DNA from: an uncultured Pirellulaceae bacterium
GTDB lineage: Bacteria; Planctomycetota; Planctomycetia; Pirellulales; Pirellulaceae
Length of the DNA stretch: 64,000 nt
Assembly (NCBI GenBank): GCA_937929805.1
Contig: CALFUT010000006.1
Coordinates: 113,487 to 177,486, forward strand
Reading direction: 5' to 3'
Shown here: positions 29,398 to 37,430 of the stretch, in pieces
Layout of the letters: each line of letters starts with the position of its first letter
How positions within the stretch are numbered: the stretch's first letter is position 1
Notes under the pieces: generated by a model
What the model was told of the DNA's origin: nothing
Database searches by the model: none
Seen by the model: only the letters and a program-made list of their open reading frames with translations
Position numbers and translations under genes: made by a program

Positions 29398-30357
29398 ATG
29401 AGAAAAACTAAACTTGGCCTGCGAACATCCGATGGCAAGTCGGGTGCGGCAGCGATCAAGCCACCCAATGCCGACGAGCGTTGGGGCGAGGCGTTTATCG
29501 ACTACCTGCGCAGCGAGTGCCATCTATCGACGAACACGGTGATGGCTTACGGGCGCGATATCAAACGGTTTTTTGGCTGGGTCGGAAAACGAGATGTCCC
29601 GTCGCTGTCGGTGCAGGAGCTTTCTGACTTCGTGGGGTTCCTTGGTGAATTGCGGCTCGCGCCGGCGTCGATCGCTCGTGCCATCGTGGCGGTTAAGATG
29701 TTCTACCGCTATCTGCAACTGGAAGGAGTCATCGTTGACAACAAAGTTGAACTGCTGGGAAGTCAAAAGCTTTGGCAACGCATCCCCGAAGTGCTGTCAC
29801 CCAAGCAGGTCGACCGGTTCTTGAGGGCGCCAAAGAAGATCGAGATCTATCATTGGCGTGATCGGGCGCTGTTGGAAATGCTTTACGCGACCGGTTGTCG
29901 AGCGTCTGAGTTGTCAAACTTGCGCCTTAGAGATTTGCACTTGGAGGAGCGCTATTGCAAATGCCACGGAAAAGGTAACAAGCAGCGGATGGCACCGATT
30001 GGCGATGCAGCGATCGAGGCAGTGACGCAATATTTGCAAAGGCAAAGGCCACGTTTGGCCGCAATGAATATATCGGAAGCAGACTGGCTGTTTCTGTCGC
30101 GCGGCGGACGTCGCATGCGGCGCGAGGCGGTCTGGGAACTGGTTAAAAAGTACGCGTTGATTGCCGGAATTCCAGCTTCGATCAGTCCTCACACTATGCG
30201 GCACAGCTTTGCGACTCATTTGCTGGCTGGCGGAGCCGATCTGAGACAAGTTCAAGAAATGCTGGGCCACGCGAGCATCGCGACCACGCAGATTTATACT
30301 CACGTGGATCAATCACGGTTGAAGAAAGTCCACCAGCAGTTCCACCCTCGTGCATGA
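29398..30357 (+). CDS. xerD: Tyrosine recombinase XerC/XerD family
   Basis: TGCRASELSNL, HTMRHSFATHLL, LGHASIATTQIYTHVD catalytic residues; N-terminal SAM-like domain. C versus D assignment uncertain. Confidence 0.9.
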   Translation: MRKTKLGLRTSDGKSGAAAIKPPNADERWGEAFIDYLRSECHLSTNTVMAYGRDIKRFFGWVGKRDVPSLSVQELSDFVGFLGELRLAPASIARAIVAVKMFYRYLQLEGVIVDNKVELLGSQKLWQRIPEVLSPKQVDRFLRAPKKIEIYHWRDRALLEMLYATGCRASELSNLRLRDLHLEERYCKCHGKGNKQRMAPIGDAAIEAVTQYLQRQRPRLAAMNISEADWLFLSRGGRRMRREAVWELVKKYALIAGIPASISPHTMRHSFATHLLAGGADLRQVQEMLGHASIATTQIYTHVDQSRLKKVHQQFHPRA

Positions 30358-30364
30358 GCGTAGA

Positions 30365-30428
30365 AAGTAGTCATCACACTCCGTGTGATGGTCAGGCGCG
30401 GACATCACACGGAGTGTGATGACTACTT
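30365..30428. repeat. Perfect 26-bp-arm palindrome between convergent genes
   Basis: AAGTAGTCATCACACTCCGTGTGATG / CATCACACGGAGTGTGATGACTACTT. Confidence 0.95.
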
Positions 30429-30432
30429 AAAA

Positions 30433-30900
30433 TCAACGTTCCAAGGATTCCCAATGTTGGATCACGCTTGAGCGGTTGATCAGGTACGGCACGATCGGGT
30501 CGAGAATTTGCCCTTCTCGTGTGACTCCATCGCAAATGGCGACAGAATCAATCCAGCGAACGGATTTGTTTTCGCTGAGTTGTTCAAGGACTTTCGATCG
30601 GTACATTTCCACGTTGTAAAACGAAGCAATGATGTGAGATTTTTCTGCGTTCCCGGGTAGTCGATCGATAAACTCAAGATTGATTTGGGCCATGTTCGAG
30701 ACCAAGAAATCTCGTTTCCTGTCGAGTTCCAATTCCCAGCCAACTTCTCGTGTAACGGTTTCTCGAAAAGATTCGTTTTCCAATCGGTTACCGATGATCA
30801 AGTTCGGTTTCGATGTGTTGCCGATTTGTTTGACCAGCCATCGAGGCGTACCCGTGGCCGTGCTTCGAATCAGTGCGATTCCGAGTTCGATTTTCTTCAT
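30433..30900 (-). CDS. Divergent Nudix-like protein
   Basis: Nudix-box-like GNRLENESFRETVTREVGWEL, incomplete; start at MKKIELGIALI. Confidence 0.55.
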   Translation of the reverse strand: MKKIELGIALIRSTATGTPRWLVKQIGNTSKPNLIIGNRLENESFRETVTREVGWELELDRKRDFLVSNMAQINLEFIDRLPGNAEKSHIIASFYNVEMYRSKVLEQLSENKSVRWIDSVAICDGVTREGQILDPIVPYLINRSSVIQHWESLER

Positions 30901-31296
30901 TTCAATTCTGCCGGAAGGAGAAGAAGACGGTAATGCGACCAATGGAAGGAGTTTCGTTCAACCTTGAGCAACTCTTTACCATAAAAAGAGTACCGTAAAA
31001 TTGAAATTGGTGTAACGCCTATATGCTTCCAGATCCACCGGTGCGATGGGAACACGGATCTTCTCGATTGGCTCGTGACGGCACGGTGCCTCGTCAGCCC
31101 CTCAAGCCAGCAAGTGAAGCGGCAATCAGCGTAAACTGCGTTTTTATTTTCGACGCATTGCGGTTGTAACCGAGCGAACATCGTCGCTGATCAATGCGAC
31201 GCCCTTGAGCGTGTCGAAACCCCACCTTGTGGATTGGATTTCCTTGTTAGGTGCACTAAGCAAACGCGTGTGCATCGCCCAAGTCGGATAAAAATT

Positions 31297-31767
31297 ATGG
31301 CGGCAGGAATTTTTGGCAACCGAGTTACCGAGAAAGACATCCGAAATTGGTTGGACGAAAACGGTTTTTTTGGGAGGGCGGCCAGGATTTCCGATCTGGA
31401 GTTGCATGCGATAAAACGCCCCGGCTGGAAGCAGCTTTTTCGTTTTACTGCCCGCGTCAAGTTAAACTCGGAAGCACTAGAATCTAGAATAGAGAACGAA
31501 GAACTCAACAATCCCAGCGACGGCGGTGACGTGCCGCAGGTACGCTATGGCGTTGTTTTGGACGATCAACGGGAGCGGACGGAAGCTCAACAGACTCAAA
31601 TTTTTCTATTCGAAACGATTGACAAACGAGACGAATTACTTGAGGAGCTATCGGCCGATATGTTGACGTGTTCGACAGAGCACAATTGTGACTTGTACGT
31701 GTTGAGCATCGTGGTGATTGCGTTTCTGATTGTCTCGCTGGTGCTTGGAAGTTTGGTTGGAAATTGA
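31297..31767 (+). CDS. Hypothetical small protein with C-terminal TM helix
   Basis: C-terminus DLYVLSIVVIAFLIVSLVLGSLVGN; stop overlaps the next start. Confidence 0.55.
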   Translation: MAAGIFGNRVTEKDIRNWLDENGFFGRAARISDLELHAIKRPGWKQLFRFTARVKLNSEALESRIENEELNNPSDGGDVPQVRYGVVLDDQRERTEAQQTQIFLFETIDKRDELLEELSADMLTCSTEHNCDLYVLSIVVIAFLIVSLVLGSLVGN

Positions 31768-32252
31768 TGACTCGTAAGGTTGATGTTCGACGGTTAGCAA
31801 TTCGCTTTGGTTTTTTGATACTCTTAGCAATGGCAGGTTTGTTTGCAATGAGCTGGTCTTCTAATCCGCCCGTGTTTCCTGCGGAGAGAGGGGCGGAACA
31901 TTTTACCCCGTGCCCCGACAGCCCAAATTGTGTTTCAACTCAGGCGACATCCAGCGAACACCAGATGAAGCCGCTGCCATGGACAGGGGCGACTGACGAG
32001 GTTGTTAACCGAATCAAACGTGCGGTAGGCGATCAGTTCGCGCGTTCTAGGCTTGTCGTCGACAAGCCGAACTATCTGCGGTATGAGGTGACCAGTTTGA
32101 TCTTTCGATTCGTTGACGATGTTGAATTCATGATCGATCCGGAGACGCGGCTAGTCCATTTTCGTTCGGCTTCGAGAGTTGGCCACTCGGATTTGGGTGC
32201 CAACCGGCGTCGGATGGAACGATTTGTGGAAGCGTTTGAAAGTTCGCCTTAG
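31764..32252 (+). CDS. DUF1499 domain-containing protein
   Basis: TPCPDSPNCVSTQA...HQMKPLPW...FRSASRVGHSDLGANRRRMERF. Confidence 0.9.
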   Translation: MMTRKVDVRRLAIRFGFLILLAMAGLFAMSWSSNPPVFPAERGAEHFTPCPDSPNCVSTQATSSEHQMKPLPWTGATDEVVNRIKRAVGDQFARSRLVVDKPNYLRYEVTSLIFRFVDDVEFMIDPETRLVHFRSASRVGHSDLGANRRRMERFVEAFESSP

Positions 32253-32274
32253 GCAGCCGATTTGACATGACGTT

Positions 32275-32754
32275 TCACGCCAGAGTCACGGAATCACCAA
32301 GGCAAATTTTCCCGGGCTGCAGCACGTACGCCGTGATGCCTCCGTGGCCTCGCATGGCACAGTAGCCGCCGGGGCCAAGATTCTCTTCCATTCGGCTGCA
32401 CGGAGGGCAGTTCCCGGTGCCGAACAACACGGCTTCGCCGATCTTGAACTGCTGCTCTTTCAACGCCTGAAGATTGATGCCGGACACGACGATGTTGCGC
32501 CGCAACAAGCTGGGATCGATTTCTTGCTGCTTCAGAATCGATGCGATGGCGATCAAGTGTTCCTGTTGAATTAGCGTCACCTGTCGTTTTGCTTTTTCGC
32601 CACCAGAAAATCGATCCCCCATCAGGCCGTCCATTGCCGCATGAACTTCCGGCAATTTGGTCAGATTCTCTCGACGGGCAGGGCGAACCCCAATCCATTC
32701 CACGCATCCTGTCTGAGGGATCGAAGACAGCAATTCTCTCATTTCCAGACCCAA
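32275..32754 (-). CDS. MOSC domain-containing protein
   Basis: VEWIGVRPARRENLTKL...GLMGDRFSG...RRNIVVSGINLQAL...GTGNCPPCSRME. Confidence 0.88.
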   Translation of the reverse strand: MGLEMRELLSSIPQTGCVEWIGVRPARRENLTKLPEVHAAMDGLMGDRFSGGEKAKRQVTLIQQEHLIAIASILKQQEIDPSLLRRNIVVSGINLQALKEQQFKIGEAVLFGTGNCPPCSRMEENLGPGGYCAMRGHGGITAYVLQPGKICLGDSVTLA

Positions 32755-32909
32755 AATCCTGCTCCTTCGATTGAATGGTCGAATGCGATGTCGTCAACGG
32801 GCCGACATTCTACTAAACTCAGGATACTTTTTGAGTGAGGTCGAACCAATTGTGGGTTCCGCCGCTCCTATTTGCTCAATTATCGATCACGATCAGGCAA
32901 ACACACCGC

Positions 32910-33827
32910 ATGACCACGAGTAAGCTCATCTGGATAAATGGGGAAATGATTCCCTGGGAGAAAGCCACTGTTCACGTCATGGCTCACGCGCTGCATTATG
33001 GCTCCAGCGTGTTTGAGGGTCTGCGCTGTTATGAAACACCCAACGGCCCGGTGATTTTTCGTCTGAGCGCTCATACGCGTCGGTTGTACGACTCGGCCAA
33101 GCTGTATCGGTACGAAATTCCATTCACGCCTGATCAAATGGAGCAGGCGTGCATCGAGGCGATTCGTCAGAACGAATTGACCAATGCGTACATTCGCCCG
33201 CTCGTTTTTCTGGGAGCCGGTTCACTGGGAGTCGTTCCCAACGCGGACGTTCCGGTCGACGTGATGGTGGCCGCCATCGAGTGGGGTGCGTACTTAGGCG
33301 AAGACGGCATGAACAACGGCATTGACGTTTGCGTTTCGTCTTGGACGCGAACCACCAGCGCCGCATTGCCGGTGCTGGCCAAAGCCGGTGGCCACTATTT
33401 GAACGCTCAGTTGATCGGCGGCGAGGCTCGGCGGCACGGCTATGTCGAAGGCATTTCCGTAACAGCACGTGGCAACATCAGCGAAGGTTCGGCCGAGAAC
33501 CTGTTCATTGTTCGTGATGGTGAGATCTTTACGCCTCCACTGGCTGCATCGATCCTTGGCGGCATCACGCGTGACTCGGTCATGACGCTTGCCAGAGAGT
33601 TGGGTTACAAGGTGACCGAAATCGATTTACCTCGCGAGTTGCTTTACATCGCGGACGAGGTATTCCTTACCGGAACGGCTGCCGAGGTGACTCCGGTTCG
33701 CAGCGTCGATCAGATTAAGGTTGGCAACGGCTCACGCGGCCCGATCACCGAAGCATTGCAGTCTGCGTTCTTCGGCTTGTTTGATGGCAAAACCAAGGAC
33801 AAATGGAATTGGCTGACGAAGGTTTAG
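32910..33827 (+). CDS. ilvE: Branched-chain amino acid aminotransferase
   Basis: IWINGEMIPWEKATVHVMAHALHYGSSVFEGLRCYE...AKAGGHYLNAQLI...FLTGTAAEVTPV. Confidence 0.93.
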   Translation: MTTSKLIWINGEMIPWEKATVHVMAHALHYGSSVFEGLRCYETPNGPVIFRLSAHTRRLYDSAKLYRYEIPFTPDQMEQACIEAIRQNELTNAYIRPLVFLGAGSLGVVPNADVPVDVMVAAIEWGAYLGEDGMNNGIDVCVSSWTRTTSAALPVLAKAGGHYLNAQLIGGEARRHGYVEGISVTARGNISEGSAENLFIVRDGEIFTPPLAASILGGITRDSVMTLARELGYKVTEIDLPRELLYIADEVFLTGTAAEVTPVRSVDQIKVGNGSRGPITEALQSAFFGLFDGKTKDKWNWLTKV

Positions 33828-33833
33828 CGTGCA

Positions 33834-34046
33834 TTAATAATGTGGGGGCTTCTCGGCTTCAGGATCACGAGGCGTTTCAGGCTGTTGAGAATCCTTGAAC
33901 TGCTCGGTCAATTTGGCAAACGATTGCTGAAGCTGTTCGTGACGATTCGCCAGATCGATCACGACCTCGTTTAGTTGATCGTAATCCTTCTGCAGATGCA
34001 TCAGCGATAGCTCCAAGTTCTGCAAACGGTCTTCGTTGTTTGGCAT
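33834..34046 (-). CDS. slyX: SlyX-like protein
   Basis: Short coiled-coil protein ending EKPPHY. Confidence 0.85.
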   Translation of the reverse strand: MPNNEDRLQNLELSLMHLQKDYDQLNEVVIDLANRHEQLQQSFAKLTEQFKDSQQPETPRDPEAEKPPHY

Positions 34047-34091
34047 GATTTTGGTCACTTACTTGATAGAACAATGTTTCGGTGGAGGCAT

Positions 34092-35339
34092 TCAAGACTT
34101 GCGAACAGAAAAGCCTGCGTCGGCAATCGTTTGATGCAGCTCATGCACCAAAACGTCTCCTTGAACCGTTACCGTTTCCGCTGCAAGGTCGACTCGAACT
34201 GCCTCAATATTTGCAACGCGCTTCAGAGCTTTTTCCAGCCGTGCAACACAACTCTGGCAGTGCATTCCGTCCACGCCAATCTGGATCAGCGGCCCGTGCG
34301 ATTCCGACAATTGATTTTCTGACAGCTCTTTTTTTCCAAATTGTATCCAAGCACACCAACCAATCATCGTCAGCAGGATTAGTGCACACAACTGGCTGAA
34401 CCAGTTCACATGATGGTGGAGGTGGACGTGTCCGTCCGGTGTGCTCGCCGATAGCAGTTCGCTGAACAACCACGCTCCCAGCATGCTGCCAACGATCAGC
34501 GTGATCAAATAGGTCGCCGTCGTTCGATTTCCGAATCGAGTGCGTATCGCGCCGATCGTGGCGACGTTCGTGGCGGGGCCTGCCATCAGAAAAACTAGAG
34601 CCGTGGCAGGATCGAGTCCTCCCTGAACCAACGCTGCCGCGATGGGCACCGATGCGGTTGCACAGACGTACATCGGAATGGAAATGGCCAACATCAGCAG
34701 CATCGCAGGAAAAATCCCCAACCCCGAAATCCCGGCCAGCCACGAAGTCGGCACCCAGACATTGATGGCCGCCGATAGCAGCATCCCGATAACCAACCAG
34801 ATCCAGATCGATTGCAGAATCTCAAACCCGTGATCCCAGACTTTTTCCCACCAAGGGTCATTCGGCACCGCACGCGTTGTGTTTTGGTCGTTGATAACAT
34901 TTAAGGAATCAGCGGGTGTGCTGGTGAACTTGTCGGGCGAATCGGTGTCATGACGGGAGGGCAGATCGGCAAGGATTCCTCCCGCGACGCCCGTGATCGC
35001 GGCAAGGAACATCTTGAAAATGGCAAACGGCCAACCGAAAAACGAGGCGCTGACCAGAATCGAATCGATCCCCGTTTGAGGCGTGCTGATCAGAAACCCG
35101 ACCGAAGCTCCATCGCTGGCTCCTTGGTTTTTCAATCCGATGCCAGCTGGGACGACACCACAAGAGCACAGCGGCAATGGTACACCCAGCAGCACCGCTT
35201 TGACGGTTCCCGCGATACCTCGAAACTCGCGCCGGATGAAATTGGTAGGCAAAAACGCGTGCAGCAGACCTGAAAGCAGCATCCCCAGCAATAGCCAAGG
35301 AGCCAGCTCGCACAGGATTTGCCAGCTCGCTGAGATCAT
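34092..35339 (-). CDS. Permease (DUF318-like) with C-terminal HMA domain; candidate Cu/Zn efflux transporter
   Basis: Multi-TM permease (LLGVPLPLCSCGVVPAGIGLKNQGASDGASVGFLISTPQTG) fused to GVDGMHCQSCVARLEKALKRV. Confidence 0.85.
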   Translation of the reverse strand: MISASWQILCELAPWLLLGMLLSGLLHAFLPTNFIRREFRGIAGTVKAVLLGVPLPLCSCGVVPAGIGLKNQGASDGASVGFLISTPQTGIDSILVSASFFGWPFAIFKMFLAAITGVAGGILADLPSRHDTDSPDKFTSTPADSLNVINDQNTTRAVPNDPWWEKVWDHGFEILQSIWIWLVIGMLLSAAINVWVPTSWLAGISGLGIFPAMLLMLAISIPMYVCATASVPIAAALVQGGLDPATALVFLMAGPATNVATIGAIRTRFGNRTTATYLITLIVGSMLGAWLFSELLSASTPDGHVHLHHHVNWFSQLCALILLTMIGWCAWIQFGKKELSENQLSESHGPLIQIGVDGMHCQSCVARLEKALKRVANIEAVRVDLAAETVTVQGDVLVHELHQTIADAGFSVRKS

Positions 35340-35475
35340 AGTGGGCTCGGATAAGGCTCAAAGAATCGAAGATCGGTTGGGCGGAAACGATAAATCCGCC
35401 GTGCGTTATTTTGCCCGAACGGTTAAAATTTCGATAGTGCGACAAACCTGACAATGACTGGCATTCGAATTCCTG

Positions 35476-36474
35476 ATGGCCACTGAAGCGAAAAACAAAC
35501 CCACCAAGCTATGCGACTCGGTCAACGACGTGGCGGCAAAACTTGCCAGCACGGTTGGAATTGCACCCGGAGCCTGCCACGAAGCTTGCGTCCCGGACGT
35601 CAAACGGTTGATCCATACGGTGAAGCGGTTGAAGGCGATCGTGTTTCCCGGATTCCACTTTCACGATACGCCGCTTGCGTCATTGCCCGAACTGATCAAA
35701 AGTGAGTTGGCCCAAGTTCACGTTCGGCTGGCACGAGAAATCGGCAGCGCGATCGCAAGGAATAAGGAAGCTTGCGAAGACATGGGCAAGCCGTTGCTGG
35801 ACACTGACCATCAGCCCCCCAAAGAGCAGCTGCAAGAATACAGCGAGAACTTGGCGACCAAATTTCTGTGCGAGCTGCCTGAGATCCAGCGAACGCTCAA
35901 CACCGATGTTCAGGCCGCGTACTCGGGGGACCCGGCTTGCCGGAACTTAGACGAAGTAATTTTGTGCTACCCCGGTTTGCAGGCGATCGCCGTTTTTCGT
36001 TTGGCTAACGCTTTGCAAAAATTGCACATTCCTTTTCTGCCTCGGATGATGACCGAATGGGCTCACAACGAGACGGGAGTTGATATCCATCCGGGTGCGA
36101 CGATCGGCGATCACTTTTTCATTGACCACGGCACTGGCGTCGTGATTGGTGAGACGTGCAAGATCGGGCAGCACGTGAAAGTTTATCAAGGCGTGACGCT
36201 GGGGGCACTCAGTTTTGCTCAGGATGAATCGGGCAAATTGGTCCGAGGCACGAAACGGCATCCGACCATCGAAGATAATGTCGTGATCTACGCGAACGCG
36301 ACCGTGCTTGGTGGCCGGACGATCGTGGGGAAAGACTCGGTGATCGGCTCGAGTGTCTGGTTGACGCACAGTGTTGATCCATCGACCACCGTGATCATGG
36401 AAAAGCCTCGCCTGCGAATGCGCAACGAACGTGACAATGACGACTTGGCTCCTGTGATCGACTACCAAATTTAA
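35476..36474 (+). CDS. cysE: Serine O-acetyltransferase
   Basis: GVDIHPGATIGDHFFIDHGTGVVIGETCKIGQHVKVYQGVTLGAL hexapeptide repeats. Confidence 0.88.
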   Translation: MATEAKNKPTKLCDSVNDVAAKLASTVGIAPGACHEACVPDVKRLIHTVKRLKAIVFPGFHFHDTPLASLPELIKSELAQVHVRLAREIGSAIARNKEACEDMGKPLLDTDHQPPKEQLQEYSENLATKFLCELPEIQRTLNTDVQAAYSGDPACRNLDEVILCYPGLQAIAVFRLANALQKLHIPFLPRMMTEWAHNETGVDIHPGATIGDHFFIDHGTGVVIGETCKIGQHVKVYQGVTLGALSFAQDESGKLVRGTKRHPTIEDNVVIYANATVLGGRTIVGKDSVIGSSVWLTHSVDPSTTVIMEKPRLRMRNERDNDDLAPVIDYQI

Positions 36475-36482
36475 GGCAAATA

Positions 36483-37319
36483 TTGATGGACCAATCTAAC
36501 CTTGATGATCGAAGATCCGTCTGGCTGCACGTGCATGTGCCGAAAGCCGGCGGCTCCACGCTGCGTCAGCTGATGAACCGGAACTTCAGCCCCGGCTACT
36601 ACAATTCCAGCTCGCTTTTGGAAACGAAGCAGTACACCCGGAACGATGTCAGTGAAATCGTGCGTTGTCATCCTTGGGTGACGTGCCTAAGCGATCACAA
36701 GTTGTCGCTGGATCTTCCTTACGAACACGAACATGCCAACGTGCTGGCGCTGTGTTACGTCCGCGATCCGGTGGAGCGATTTATCTCGCGGTATTTCTTT
36801 CACCGCCACTTTGAAGAGGTCAACTGTATCGCGCAGCGAATGAGCTTTCGTGATTTCGCGGTTGCCGAGTTAGAGCACCAAGATGTATCGCCGCAAACGA
36901 ACAGCCAGATCTATTTCCTCAACGGCGGAGTCTCCAACACAGACATGACGGCGATCGAGTCGGCTGTTTCAACCGGTCGGGCGTTCTTGTTTCCGATCGA
37001 GCGGTTTGATGAATCGTGTATTGTGATGGAGCAGCGGTTTCCTGGTCACTTCAAAGATTTGTCCTACGTGCGAGCCAACGTGTCGAAGAAAGACTCGGAA
37101 ATTACGGAGGATGATCGAGCATTCGTTCGCGAACATCTGGTGGCGGACTTCTCCGTGTTCGATTTGGCTCACGACGAGCTAAACCGAAAGCTAGAGGAAA
37201 CGTTCCCCGACCAAAGTGCTCGGGCGACTCGCTTGGCCCAGTTTCAGGATCTCTGCGGTCGTCGGCATCACAACTTTCACCCGCCTCGCGAAAAGGGCGA
37301 ACCGGCTCAGGCCAGTTGA
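36483..37319 (+). CDS. Sulfotransferase family 2 domain protein
   Basis: VHVPKAGGSTLRQLMNRNF (PAPS-binding), CYVRDPVERFISRYFF. Confidence 0.85.
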   Translation: MMDQSNLDDRRSVWLHVHVPKAGGSTLRQLMNRNFSPGYYNSSSLLETKQYTRNDVSEIVRCHPWVTCLSDHKLSLDLPYEHEHANVLALCYVRDPVERFISRYFFHRHFEEVNCIAQRMSFRDFAVAELEHQDVSPQTNSQIYFLNGGVSNTDMTAIESAVSTGRAFLFPIERFDESCIVMEQRFPGHFKDLSYVRANVSKKDSEITEDDRAFVREHLVADFSVFDLAHDELNRKLEETFPDQSARATRLAQFQDLCGRRHHNFHPPREKGEPAQAS

Positions 37320-37348
37320 GTGACTTGCCGATATTTCTGTCCGAAAAA

Positions 37349-37425
37349 CTAGCCACGGATTTTCACAGATCCACACGGATGTTGTGCGTCCAGAATCCGT
37401 GTCGATCCGTGCAGATCTGTGGCTA
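37349..37425. repeat. Palindromic SCCACGGAT-family element between convergent genes
   Basis: CTAGCCACGGATTTTCACAGATCC...GGATCCG-rich centre...AGATCTGTGGCTAG; related to 40331-40364 and 56665-56740. Confidence 0.75.
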
Positions 37426-37430
37426 GAATT

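Noticed and set aside
29398-30357. Phage or integron integrase marking a mobile island
   Set aside because: Sequence and prfA-prmC neighbourhood fit the chromosomal XerC/D family; no att-like repeats or phage genes beside it.
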